Below, in pieces: positions 17,121 through 25,289 of a stretch of 51,332 bases of DNA. The number at the start of each line of letters is the position of its first letter. Within the stretch, counting starts at the first letter, position 1. The DNA is from Cupriavidus lacunae (GTDB taxonomy: Bacteria > Pseudomonadota > Gammaproteobacteria > Burkholderiales > Burkholderiaceae). The notes beneath the pieces are model-generated. The model saw nothing but the letters and a program-made list of their open reading frames with translations. It was not told where the DNA came from and did not search any database. The position numbers were made by a program, and so were the translations under genes. The DNA lies in assembly GCF_003353055.1 (NCBI RefSeq), contig NZ_QKWJ01000052.1, positions 1 through 51,332 on the forward strand, given 5' to 3'.

Positions 17121-18917
17121 TCAGAACGCTTCGTCGGGAAGGTCCATCAGGGAGCCGGTCCCCGTCTTGATCCGCTCCAGCAGCAGCGCGGTCTCGGGCA
17201 GCATGCGCTCGAAGAAGAAGCGGCCGACAGCGAGCTTGGCGCTCAGGTAGGTATCGCCATGCCCCGGGGCGGTGGCCAGCCTGCTGCTGGCCGCTTCGCA
17301 CATTCGACCCCACATGTAACCGAACGCCACCAGCCCGAACAGGTTCAGGAAGTCATACGCGGAGGTGCCGAAGACGTTGGGGTCGTCGCCGGCATGCGTG
17401 GTGATCCACTGGCCGGCCTGCTGTAGATCGCCAAGCGCCGCCTTGAGGCCCGATACGTGCATGGCAAATGCCGGGTTGCCGGCATTCCGTTGCAGCCAGG
17501 CTTCGACTTCGCGCACGAACGCCTTCATGGGCTCGCCGCCATTCATGTCGAGCTTGCGGACGACCAGATCCATTGCCTGGATGCCGTTGGCGCCTTCGTA
17601 GATCTGGTTGATGCGGGCATCGCGCACGAACTGCTCCATGCCGTTCTCCGCGATATAGCCGTGTCCGCCGTAGACCTGCTGGGCCAGCACGGCGCCGTTG
17701 AATCCCATGTCGGTGCAGAAGGCCTTGATGACCGGGGTCAGCAGGGCCATGTGACCTTCCGCCTGTTCGCGCACCTCGGGTTCGACGGCGCAAGCGGCAA
17801 AGTCGCTCTGGATGCCGGTCCAGACGGCCAGCGCTCGGCCGGCTTCCGTTGTGGCACGGACCGTCAGCAGCATGCGCCGCACGTCGGGGTGCACGACGAT
17901 CGGGTCCGCCGGCTTGTCTGCCTGCTTCCTGCCGGTCAGCGCGCGGCTTTGCAGACGCTCGTGCGCATAGGCGGCGGCATTCTGGTACGCAGCCTCGCCG
18001 ATCGCGAAGCCATGCACGCCAGTGCTGAGCCGGGCCTCGTTCATCATCGTAAACAGTGCATTGAGGCCCCGGTTCTCCTCGCCGACGAGCCAACCTGTCG
18101 CACCGTCGAAATTCATCACGCATGTGCTGTTGCCGTGGATGCCCATCTTGTGCTCGATGGAGCCGCAGGACGCGGCGTTGCGCGGGCCGACCGCCCCATG
18201 GTCGGTGGGCATGAACTTTGGGACCACGAAGAGCGAGATGCCATGCGTGCCGGCAGGCGCCCCTTCGATGCGGGCGAGCACGAGGTGGACGATGTTCTCG
18301 GCCAGGTCGTGCTCCCCGGCGGAAATGAAGATCTTCGTCCCGTCGATCGTGAACGAACCGTCCGGGCGGCGCGTGGCCCGGGTGCGGAGCAGGCCGAGGT
18401 CGGTGCCAGCGTGCGCCTCGGTGAGGTTCATCGTGCCGGTCCACTCGGCTGAGACCATTTTGGGGACGAACTTGCGCTTCAGTTCGTCGCTGGCATGTTG
18501 CAGTAACGCAGCGACTGCGCCCCGAGTCAGGCCGCCGTACATCGAAAAGGACAGGTTCGCCCCCGCCATGAACTCTGTCAGCGCGCCAGCGAGGACGGAC
18601 GGGAGGCCCTGGCCGCCGTACTCCTGAGGGAACTTCAGGCCGTTCCAGCCGCCTTCGCGGTACTGCGCGTAGGCCTCCTTGAAGCCGCGCGGCGTGGTGA
18701 CGCTGCCGTCATCGTGACGCACGCAGCCCTCGCTGTCGCCGGTACGGTTGAGGGGGGCAAGAACGTTGTCGCAGAGCCTGGCCGCCTCGGTAAGCGTTGC
18801 CTCGACCAGGTCGGGCGAGAAGTCAGCATAGCAGGGCAAGTCGGCGTAGCGCTCGATATGGAAGACATCATTGAGCAGGAACAGGTAGTCCTGCACGGGG
18901 GCTTTGTAGGTGGGCAT
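17121..18917 (-). CDS. Acyl-CoA dehydrogenase (long form, about 600 aa)
   Basis: A 598-aa flavoenzyme. The core acyl-CoA dehydrogenase fold has the FAD/substrate motif WTGTMNLTEAHAGTDLG and ending IYEGANGIQAMDLV, with the catalytic base Glu441. A C-terminal extension of about 120 residues follows, as in the DmdC/FadE-like long group that handles branched, short or thio-substituted acyl-CoAs. The N-terminus YKAPVQDYLFLLNDV is typical of that group. It oxidises acyl-CoA to 2-enoyl-CoA and passes electrons to ETF. The ribosome-binding site GAGAGACCTCC directly precedes ATG 18917. Confidence 0.95.
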   Translation of the reverse strand: MPTYKAPVQDYLFLLNDVFHIERYADLPCYADFSPDLVEATLTEAARLCDNVLAPLNRTGDSEGCVRHDDGSVTTPRGFKEAYAQYREGGWNGLKFPQEYGGQGLPSVLAGALTEFMAGANLSFSMYGGLTRGAVAALLQHASDELKRKFVPKMVSAEWTGTMNLTEAHAGTDLGLLRTRATRRPDGSFTIDGTKIFISAGEHDLAENIVHLVLARIEGAPAGTHGISLFVVPKFMPTDHGAVGPRNAASCGSIEHKMGIHGNSTCVMNFDGATGWLVGEENRGLNALFTMMNEARLSTGVHGFAIGEAAYQNAAAYAHERLQSRALTGRKQADKPADPIVVHPDVRRMLLTVRATTEAGRALAVWTGIQSDFAACAVEPEVREQAEGHMALLTPVIKAFCTDMGFNGAVLAQQVYGGHGYIAENGMEQFVRDARINQIYEGANGIQAMDLVVRKLDMNGGEPMKAFVREVEAWLQRNAGNPAFAMHVSGLKAALGDLQQAGQWITTHAGDDPNVFGTSAYDFLNLFGLVAFGYMWGRMCEAASSRLATAPGHGDTYLSAKLAVGRFFFERMLPETALLLERIKTGTGSLMDLPDEAF

Positions 18918-18959
18918 GGAGGTCTCTCTGGGAATGAAGTTGCAGGGGTGGGGAGGGCT

Positions 18960-19901
18960 TCAGCCCTTGGCGAGTGCTTGCACGAGTTCGGGCACGGCCT
19001 GGAACAGGTCAGCAACCAGGCCGAAATCGGCAATGGAGAAGATGGGGGCCTCGGGGTCCTTGTTGATCGCGACGATGATTCGCGAGTCCTTCATGCCTGC
19101 CAGATGCTGGATCGCACCCGAGATGCCGATGGCAACATACAAGTCGGGAGCCACGATCTTTCCGGTCTGGCCAACCTGCCAGTCGTTGGGCGCATAGCCG
19201 GCATCGACTGCCGCGCGCGACGCGCCCACGGCGGCGCCTAGCCTGTCGGCCAGCGGCTCGATGTAGTTCTTGAAGTTGTCGTGGCTCGAAACGCCGCGGC
19301 CACCCGATACGACAATGTGGGCGGACGTCAATTCCGGCCGCTCGAGCTTCGGCAGGTCCTGTGACAAAAACTGCGTGAGGCCGGAATCCGCCGCGGCAGC
19401 AACCGATTCGATGGGTGCGGCGGAGCCCCCGGTGCTCACGGCCTGAAATGCGCTCGTACGCACGGTGATGACTTTCTTCGCGTCCATGCTGCGGACCGTC
19501 TCGATGACGTTGCCCGCGAAGATCGGCCGGTCGAATGTCTCGGTGTCGTGCACGGCGATCATGTCTGACACCTGCATGACGTCCAGTAGTGCTGCCACGC
19601 GCGGCATGACGTCCCGGCCGACCGTAGAGGAGGGTGCCAGCAGCGCGCCGTAAGCGGGTGCAAGTGACACGACGAGCGCCGCCACGGGTTCGGCGAGCAG
19701 ATGGTCGTAGGCTTGCGCGTCGGCGATGAACACCTTGCCGACGCCGGCAAGGCATGCAGCCGCTTCCGCGGCCGGGCGGCAGCCGGACCCCGCGACAAGA
19801 ACGTGCACATTCTTATCCAGCTTGAGTGCGGCGCTGACGGCCCGAGATGTGGTATCGCGCAGCGTGATGTTGTCGTGGTCTGCTAGAACGAGACAGGTCA
19901 T
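18960..19901 (-). CDS. etfA: Electron transfer flavoprotein subunit alpha
   Basis: A 313-aa ETF alpha (FixB family). The C-terminal FAD-binding half carries VVSGGRGVSSHDNF, GQTGKIVAPDLYVAIGISGA and INKDPEAPIFSIADFGLVAD, all characteristic. The N-terminal domain resembles the beta subunit. With EtfB it forms the soluble carrier between acyl-CoA dehydrogenase and ETF-QO. Its ATG overlaps the etfB stop as ATGA, so the two are translationally coupled. Placement next to a dehydrogenase suggests a dedicated, not housekeeping, ETF. Confidence 0.96.
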   Translation of the reverse strand: MTCLVLADHDNITLRDTTSRAVSAALKLDKNVHVLVAGSGCRPAAEAAACLAGVGKVFIADAQAYDHLLAEPVAALVVSLAPAYGALLAPSSTVGRDVMPRVAALLDVMQVSDMIAVHDTETFDRPIFAGNVIETVRSMDAKKVITVRTSAFQAVSTGGSAAPIESVAAAADSGLTQFLSQDLPKLERPELTSAHIVVSGGRGVSSHDNFKNYIEPLADRLGAAVGASRAAVDAGYAPNDWQVGQTGKIVAPDLYVAIGISGAIQHLAGMKDSRIIVAINKDPEAPIFSIADFGLVADLFQAVPELVQALAKG

Positions 19902-20647
19902 GCCAATGCTCCTGATTGCTTGAGTTTCTGGACAAGCTCCTGGACTGAGGCCACCTTGACGCCGGCCTCGCGGTGCGGCGGATCGGCCATCTTCAGGACT
20001 GCAAGCCGCGGCGCGACGTCGACCCCCAGGCTGGCGAGTTCGCGCATCGCGATAGGCTTCTTCTTTGCCTTCATGATGCTCGGCAGACTCACATGGCGAG
20101 GCTGATTGAGCCTCAGGTCGGCGGTGACGATTCCAGGCAGACACATGTTGACTGTCTGGTGGCCTGCGTCCACCTCCCGCTTGACTACCGCACGGTCGCC
20201 TTCGATCGCAATCTCCGATGCGAAGGTGGCCTGCGGCCAGCCCAACAGGCCTGCAAGCATCTGTCCGGTCTGGTCGCAGTCATAGTCGATGGTCTGCTTG
20301 CCGAGGATCACGAGCCCCGGCGCTTCCTCGAGGGTGATCTGCCTGAGTGCCTTCGCTACTGCCAACGGCTCGATCTCGCCGTCGTGCTGCAGTAACACGC
20401 CGCGGTCGGCGCCGATGGCCAGCGCCGACCGCAGAACATCCTCGACACCAGGTGGGCCTATCGAGACTGCAACGACCTCGGTCGCGGCGCCTCGCTCCTT
20501 AAGGCGGACGGCCTCTTCGACTGCGATCTCGTCGAACGGGTTGATGGACATCTTCAAGTTCGCGAGGTCGACGCCGGAACCGTCGGCCTTAACGCGGACC
20601 TTCACATTGGCGTCGACGACGCGCTTCACAGTGACAAGGATTTTCAT
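19898..20647 (-). CDS. etfB: Electron transfer flavoprotein subunit beta
   Basis: A 249-aa ETF beta (FixA family). It has the N-terminal KILVTVKRVVD, the adenylate-binding and family segment LVILGKQTIDYDCDQTGQM, and the recognition-loop region PRHVSLPSIMKAKKKPI. It pairs with the alpha subunit encoded immediately downstream with a 4-bp overlap. ATG 20647 fits the family N-terminus exactly. It is the first recognisable metabolic gene of the etf-ACAD-ETF-QO run, preceded by a 44-codon membrane peptide gene. Confidence 0.96.
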   Translation of the reverse strand: MKILVTVKRVVDANVKVRVKADGSGVDLANLKMSINPFDEIAVEEAVRLKERGAATEVVAVSIGPPGVEDVLRSALAIGADRGVLLQHDGEIEPLAVAKALRQITLEEAPGLVILGKQTIDYDCDQTGQMLAGLLGWPQATFASEIAIEGDRAVVKREVDAGHQTVNMCLPGIVTADLRLNQPRHVSLPSIMKAKKKPIAMRELASLGVDVAPRLAVLKMADPPHREAGVKVASVQELVQKLKQSGALA

Positions 20648-20754
20648 GTATGTATCGGCAGTGATTGGTGGTGTGTCATTACCCTGGATGCTCGTGGGTT
20701 CCGATTCGACTCGCGAGGCAGAGGGCCTGAATCCCTGTTTGCTGCGAGGCTGCT

Positions 20755-20889
20755 TCACAGCATTCCGCAGAACATGCCGAGGTGAGCCGTCATCGTTGCA
20801 ATCATGAATGCGTCGGCGCCACATGCGATGAAAGCCGCAGCCGTTGCGCCGAAGATGACGGCGAGCAAGTAGACAATTACCGCACTCAC
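20755..20889 (-). CDS. 44-aa membrane peptide
   Basis: A GTG-started peptide of 44 residues, almost wholly hydrophobic, reading AVIVYLLAVIFGATAAAF in its first half and ending AHLGMFCGML. AGGAG and the sequence AGCTGAC directly precede GTG 20889, resembling the start block of the repeated leaders (AGGAGCTGAC-ATG). Its second half matches the peptide encoded from 13113: the pattern A-A-x-F-x-A-C-x-A-x-A-F-M followed by AHL and F-x-G-M gives 16 of 27 identical by eye. Function unknown. It could be a stand-alone small membrane protein or the leftover N-terminus of a sensor. No known family is recognised. Confidence 0.55.
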   Translation of the reverse strand: MSAVIVYLLAVIFGATAAAFIACGADAFMIATMTAHLGMFCGML

Positions 20890-20984
20890 GTCAGCTTCTC
20901 CTATGAAGGAACTCCCAACAAACAGGGGGAAGTAGTCACTGGTGGGCTTCAACACGCACCAGCGGTTCATTCCGATTGGCGGGT

Positions 20985-21971
20985 TCAGGCCTTGATGAAG
21001 GCCAGGAGGTCCGCGTTGATGACTGCCGCCTGCGTCGTCGGCATGCCGTGCGGAAAGCCCTTGTAGGTCTTCAGCGTTCCGTTCCTCAGGAGCTTCGCCG
21101 ACAGGGGCCCGGAGTCTGCGTAGGGCACGATCTGATCGTCGTCGCCGTGCATTACCAGCACGGGCAGGTTGATCTTCTTCAGGTCATCGGTGAAGTCAGT
21201 TTGCGAGAACGCGACGATTCCATCGTAGTGCGCCTTCGCACTACCCATCATTCCTTGCCGCCACCAGTTGTTGATAACGCCCTCCTGGGGTTTCACACCC
21301 GGCCGGTTGAAGCCATAGAACGGCCCCGCGGGGAGGTCTCGGAAGAACTGGGCCCGGTTGGTGGCGGTCTGCTGCTGGAGGTCGTCGAACACGCTCTTCG
21401 GGAGACCGCCCGGGTTGGACGCGGTCTTGACCATGAGCGGTGGCACCGCTGCGATCAGACAGGCTTTCGAGGCTCGCTTCTCGCCGTGGCGTGCCAGATA
21501 GCGCACCACTTCACCGCCGCCTGTTGAATGGCCGACATGGATGACACCCTTGAGGTCGAGATGATTTACCACGACGGCCAGGTCGTCGGCATAGTGGTCC
21601 AGGTCGTGCCCGTCCCAGACTTGCGACGAGCGTCCATGGCCTCGCCGGTCATGGGCGACCACGCGATAGCCCCTGGAGAGGAAGAAGAGCATCTGGGCAT
21701 CCCAGTCGTCAGAGCTCAGCGGCCATCCGTGCGAGAAGACGATGGGAGTCGCATTTGCGGGCCCCCAGTCTTTGTAGAAGATCTGAACGCCGTCCTTGGT
21801 GGTGATGTAGCTCATGGCAAAGTTCCCTTGCGAAGTCAGTGCGCTGCTCGGTGCGGTAGAGGCTGCGGAGGATGGACGGGGCAAAGCGGCTGTCACCGCA
21901 GCGCCGGTACCCAGGACCAGTAATTGGCGGCGACTGATTTGACAGTGTGGTTGGACGGACTCGGGTTTCAT
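20985..21971 (-). CDS. Chloroperoxidase-like alpha/beta hydrolase with Tat leader (copy 1)
   Basis: A 328-aa non-haem chloroperoxidase-type alpha/beta hydrolase. The triad is Ser in GHSTGGGE, Asp in HGDDDQIVPYADS and His in GFPHGMPTT; the oxyanion strand is SHGWPLSSDDWDAQ. Family enzymes are esterases with perhydrolase activity, so natural halogenation is doubtful. The N-terminus is a twin-arginine leader (SRRQLLVLGTGAAV) absent from classic family members. An internal ATG at 21815, with AAGGGA eight bases before it, would give a leaderless form. Two more copies lie at 34165 (broken) and 37458 (intact). The upstream dyad at 22045-22064 is shared with them. Confidence 0.92.
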   Translation of the reverse strand: MKPESVQPHCQISRRQLLVLGTGAAVTAALPRPSSAASTAPSSALTSQGNFAMSYITTKDGVQIFYKDWGPANATPIVFSHGWPLSSDDWDAQMLFFLSRGYRVVAHDRRGHGRSSQVWDGHDLDHYADDLAVVVNHLDLKGVIHVGHSTGGGEVVRYLARHGEKRASKACLIAAVPPLMVKTASNPGGLPKSVFDDLQQQTATNRAQFFRDLPAGPFYGFNRPGVKPQEGVINNWWRQGMMGSAKAHYDGIVAFSQTDFTDDLKKINLPVLVMHGDDDQIVPYADSGPLSAKLLRNGTLKTYKGFPHGMPTTQAAVINADLLAFIKA

Positions 21972-22044
21972 GGTGTCAATACCCTTCAGGGGTTGGTCAA
22001 GGGGGTAGTCGGCTAAATCAATGTAGGTCCTCGTGGCCTTCGTT

Positions 22045-22064
22045 CCATCTCCCGTTGGAAGGGG
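22045..22064 (-). promoter_or_regulatory. CYCC...GGGAG dyad upstream of hydrolase copy 1
   Basis: CCCCTTCCAACGGGAGATGG on the minus strand, ending 74 bases before ATG 21971. It matches the box inside leaders A-C and the boxes before the other two hydrolase copies in sequence and distance. Confidence 0.6.
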
Positions 22065-22172
22065 GAGGGAATAGTCCGGGTGCCGGTGCCACTGGCCCAC
22101 AAGCATCAACTCGTACGCGCACAGAGGAACCGAGGGGCGCCCACAGGCACCTCTCCGTGGCGCTTGAGCAAG

Positions 22173-23105
22173 TCATGCAGCGCGCAGCTTGAGTACGCCG
22201 GTCATCACTTCGTTCTCCCATGCGGCGAGTTCCTGAACCGAACGCTCACCGGCCTGTTGCAGCGCTCCGTCGATGAGTGTCTGACGAAGCGCTGGTGTAA
22301 GCTCAGGGTGGCCAAGCTCATTCATGCGGCTGAACAGACCGTCCATCAGGTGCTCCATGAAGTGCTGGATGCCGCCAGCGCCCCCACCCAAGTGCCACTG
22401 CAGCGTCGGGCCCATGACGCCCCAGCGCAGGCCCGGTCCGTAACACACGGCGATGTCGGCGTCCTCGACACTCAGCACGTCATGCTGGACGAGATACGCG
22501 ACCTCACGATAGAGCGCCGCTTGCAATCGGTTTGCGACATGGCCGGGAAGCGCCTTGCGCAGCAAAATGGGCTTCTTGCCGACGGCGGAATAGAACGACA
22601 TGGCCTGGTCGAGCGCGGCCTGCGATGTTTTCGCGCCGCCTACCACTTCGACGAGCGGCACCACATGCGGTGGGTTGAAGGGGTGGCCGACTACACAGCG
22701 CTCCGGATGTTTGCAGAGCGACTGCATCACGTCCATGGTGATACCTGAGGAGCTCGAGGCGATCAGGCTGTCGAAGGGCGTTGCGTCATCCATGTCAGCG
22801 AACAGCCTTGTCTTGAAGTCGGGGCGCTCTGGACCGCTCTCCTGCACAAAGTCGGCATCGTGCAATGCCCGGCGCATGTCGGGCTCGAAGCGCAGCCGAT
22901 CGCGGCTGGCGCCATTGGCGATTCCTACCCGCAAGAGCAAGGGCCAGGCGTCGTCCACAAATTTGCGTAGCGCTCCTTCCGCGTTTGGAGCGGGGTCAGT
23001 CGCCACGACGTCAAATCCTCGAGCCAGGTAATGCGCTGTCCAGCCAGAGCCGATGAGGCCTGTACCGACGATGGCAACGCGACGGATATGCTTGGCATAA
23101 GTCAT
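22173..23105 (-). CDS. 3-hydroxyacyl-CoA dehydrogenase family protein
   Basis: A 310-aa NAD-dependent dehydrogenase with Rossmann motif VAIVGTGLIGSGW at 11-22, and SSSSGI plus HPFNPPHVVPLVEVVGG in the catalytic region. The helical C-terminal domain holds PGHVANRLQAALYREVAYLV. Size and motifs fit the single-function 3-hydroxyacyl-CoA / L-carnitine dehydrogenase group; the two cannot be separated by eye. In this setting oxidation of a 3-hydroxyacyl-CoA after the hydratase is the likely step. ATG 23105 has AGGAG upstream. Stop and start spacing (48 bp) suggests co-transcription after the YWTD gene. A 3' remnant of a paralogue lies at 27746-27838. Confidence 0.92.
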   Translation of the reverse strand: MTYAKHIRRVAIVGTGLIGSGWTAHYLARGFDVVATDPAPNAEGALRKFVDDAWPLLLRVGIANGASRDRLRFEPDMRRALHDADFVQESGPERPDFKTRLFADMDDATPFDSLIASSSSGITMDVMQSLCKHPERCVVGHPFNPPHVVPLVEVVGGAKTSQAALDQAMSFYSAVGKKPILLRKALPGHVANRLQAALYREVAYLVQHDVLSVEDADIAVCYGPGLRWGVMGPTLQWHLGGGAGGIQHFMEHLMDGLFSRMNELGHPELTPALRQTLIDGALQQAGERSVQELAAWENEVMTGVLKLRAA

Positions 23106-23153
23106 GAAGCAGTTCTCCTGCAAAAGAAAGTAGGGAATCGACAGGGCGGGCCG

Positions 23154-24089
23154 TCAGTGACTCTCGACGGGAACTTCGGCGTAGGCGATGCCGGCGAGGT
23201 TGCCTTGCGCGAACGTCAGCACGCGCTGGTCGGAACCATCGAGTGCGGAGGCGTAGACCGATCCGCCGAGGTCGGTCATGAACATGCGCCCGCCCTTTAC
23301 GTCAAGGGCGATACCAATGCCTTCCATCAGCCCGGAAAAGACGATCTCCTGCGCGCCGCGGTCCTTGAGCGCGACGTCCATCGGTGCGCGATTCACTGTA
23401 TTGCCTCGCGGCGCGTCGCCGCGATCAGTCCAGTACATCATCCGGTGCTCGAGATCCAGTTCGAGATCAATCGGCTCCGGCAGACCGCTATAGAGGACTT
23501 CGATGTCCGACCGGCTCGCAGGGGTTTCGCCTGCAGGCAGGTCCAGGCTGGCGCGGAAGATGCGACCATCGTTGGTGTTGTCCGCACCCTTCTGAGTCCA
23601 GTAGAGGTGGCGTCGAACGGGATCGACAGCGACACCGACACACCAATTGCGTACATGCGCGCGGTCGGTATCTCCTTCGCCACTCGCCACCAGCGTCTCG
23701 ACGTCTGTCCCGTCGACGTTGCAGCGCATGACCCGCATGCCTTCGCGATCGCACCAGTACAGCTTGCGGGAGTCTGTCGAAAGGTGCAGTTGCTTGGGTG
23801 TGTGAGTGCCGCCAGCCGCTACGATGGTGCGACGATTGCTGCCGCCTAGGTCGACGCGCTCGATCGAGCCATCGTTGGCCTGTGGGTCGCCCATGTTGGT
23901 CCAGTAGATGTGGCCGTGGTCCGCGTCGACCGCGATCCCGTCAGGCAGGCGGCAGTCTGTTGCCAGCACCCGCAAATCGCGGCCAGCAGTGTCGATGGAG
24001 AAGATCCGGTTTCCGCTCAGTTCGAGTACGAACAGCCTACCGGTGGTGGCCCGCTGCGCCTGTGCACGCAGGTAATTCGATTTCCGCAT
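23154..24089 (-). CDS. YWTD-repeat beta-propeller protein
   Basis: A 311-aa protein made of LDL-receptor class B (YWTD) blades: HIYWTNMGDP, KLYWCDREG, HLYWTQKGADNTNDG, MMYWTDRGDAPRGN and MFMTDLGGSVYASALDG, spaced about 45 residues, giving a six-bladed propeller. No signal peptide is evident, so it is probably cytoplasmic. ATG 24089 is chosen because AAGGAG lies seven bases upstream and because the leader repeat ends there. The family includes proteins near hydroxyacyl-CoA genes, but no reaction is known to me; it may act as a lactonase-like enzyme or sensor. A 5' remnant of a second copy starts at 27653. Confidence 0.85.
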   Translation of the reverse strand: MRKSNYLRAQAQRATTGRLFVLELSGNRIFSIDTAGRDLRVLATDCRLPDGIAVDADHGHIYWTNMGDPQANDGSIERVDLGGSNRRTIVAAGGTHTPKQLHLSTDSRKLYWCDREGMRVMRCNVDGTDVETLVASGEGDTDRAHVRNWCVGVAVDPVRRHLYWTQKGADNTNDGRIFRASLDLPAGETPASRSDIEVLYSGLPEPIDLELDLEHRMMYWTDRGDAPRGNTVNRAPMDVALKDRGAQEIVFSGLMEGIGIALDVKGGRMFMTDLGGSVYASALDGSDQRVLTFAQGNLAGIAYAEVPVESH

Positions 24090-24214
24090 TGTCAGCTCCT
24101 TGCGCGGCATGCGTGTTCGCCGCGTAAGAAGCATTGAATCGCGAAGGCCCTGCGGTTGACGTCTCCCAAACGGATGGGGTGCCGGTAATCGAAAGATTGC
24201 GCCTCGGTGTCCGA
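24083..24214 (-). promoter_or_regulatory. Repeated regulatory leader, copy B
   Basis: It runs from TCGGACACCG, just after the NarL regulator stop, to AAGGAGCTGACA-ATGCGGA at the YWTD start. The dyad CCCCATCCGTTTGGGAGACG (24179-24160) lies 70 bases before ATG. GCGATTCAATGCTTC matches copies A and C. Confidence 0.75.
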
Positions 24215-24236
24215 CGGCGATCCCGGGCCGCTTGTG

Positions 24237-24854
24237 CTAGAGCAGTCCCCTCTCGCGTGCTATTACAACCGCTTCTGTACGATTCCGGGCGCACAGCTTT
24301 CCGAAGATCCGCTTCAGGTGAGTCTTCACGGTGCCCGCGCCGATGCCGAGCATCGTGGCAATGCACTGATTGCTCCTTCCGGTGGCGATGCCTTCGAGCA
24401 CCTCTTTTTCACGGGAAGTCAAAGGTTCCACAGTGGCGCGATTCGACAACCTCTTCTTCAGGTGATCAAGGACTCGCGGATCTCCGTTCAGCACAGAGCG
24501 GATACACGCAACGATCTCCGATGTGGCAGTGTCCTTGAGCAGATAGGCACGTGCCCCAGCGCCGACTGCGCGCTCAATGTCCGCGTCTCGGGCCAATGTC
24601 GTCAGCATGATTACGGCGGCCTGCGGTTGATGCTCCCGGATTTGACGCAGCGCTTCCGCTCCGTCCAGTGTTGGCATGTTCAGGTCGAACAGCCCCACGT
24701 CTGGCTTGGTCTCCCGCCACAGCGCGATGGCCTCGGCCCCGTCGGACGCTTCCCCCACAATGGCAAGGTCCCCATGCGATGAAAGCAGTGCGCGCAAGCC
24801 GGCGCGAAGGATCGCGTGGTCGTCAGCGATCATGACTCTGGTTGGTGCGTTCAT
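24237..24854 (-). CDS. NarL/LuxR-family response regulator
   Basis: A 205-aa two-component regulator. The receiver has acidic pair Asp11-Asp12 (MIADDHAILRAGLR), phosphoacceptor Asp57 (GLFDLNMPTLDG) and Lys in AYLLKDTA. A LuxR HTH follows (PLTSREKEVLEGIATG, GTVKTHLKRIFGKL). It is complete and of normal length. It is first in the minus-strand block, 147 bp before the YWTD gene and separated from it by leader B. No kinase is adjacent on its strand; the soluble kinase 435 bp away, transcribed divergently, is the natural candidate partner. Confidence 0.95.
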   Translation of the reverse strand: MNAPTRVMIADDHAILRAGLRALLSSHGDLAIVGEASDGAEAIALWRETKPDVGLFDLNMPTLDGAEALRQIREHQPQAAVIMLTTLARDADIERAVGAGARAYLLKDTATSEIVACIRSVLNGDPRVLDHLKKRLSNRATVEPLTSREKEVLEGIATGRSNQCIATMLGIGAGTVKTHLKRIFGKLCARNRTEAVVIARERGLL

Positions 24855-25289
24855 GATGCAAAGGCCTCCACAGGGTGTGCCACCGCGTGACTGTTACCTC
24901 AGGCTATTGATCAACGCCTCGGCCGACAACTGCCCTTTGGCACAGGGTCGGGTAGATCCTTGGATAGAGGCTGGAGCTGAATGTCGCGAATGCTCCACTG
25001 CGGAGGCTCCGAAAACGCAGAGATGGGTGCAAAGAAGTGCGGTACTGCAGGCCGTGTTTCTCTACCAGGTGGTAACAAGGGCGCCTGCCATGGCGATTCG
25101 AGCACTCCTCGCGCGACCGTTGGCGGCACCTGTTTCGCCGAGAGAATTCGGCGAACTGCAAGCTCGTGAAGGCGGTGCTAGCATGCGCTTGCGGTCGGCT
25201 TGCGGGAGCGGCCACGGCAAATGAGAAGGCGGTAACCAAGCCCCAGGTGTGGAGACCGCGCTGCAAGTCAGTTGTGATGAGGCGTGCCC
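24855..25289. other. Divergent intergenic region
   Basis: It lies between the minus-strand NarL gene and the plus-strand kinase and must contain both promoters. Frames crossing it have poor composition. I see no CYCC...GGGAG dyad and no clear hairpin terminator here. GAGG at 25279-25282 serves the kinase. Confidence 0.5.

Noticed and set aside
17457..18452. 331-codon plus-strand frame across the acyl-CoA dehydrogenase
   Set aside because: No family features; complementary to conserved ACAD codons, so a shadow frame.
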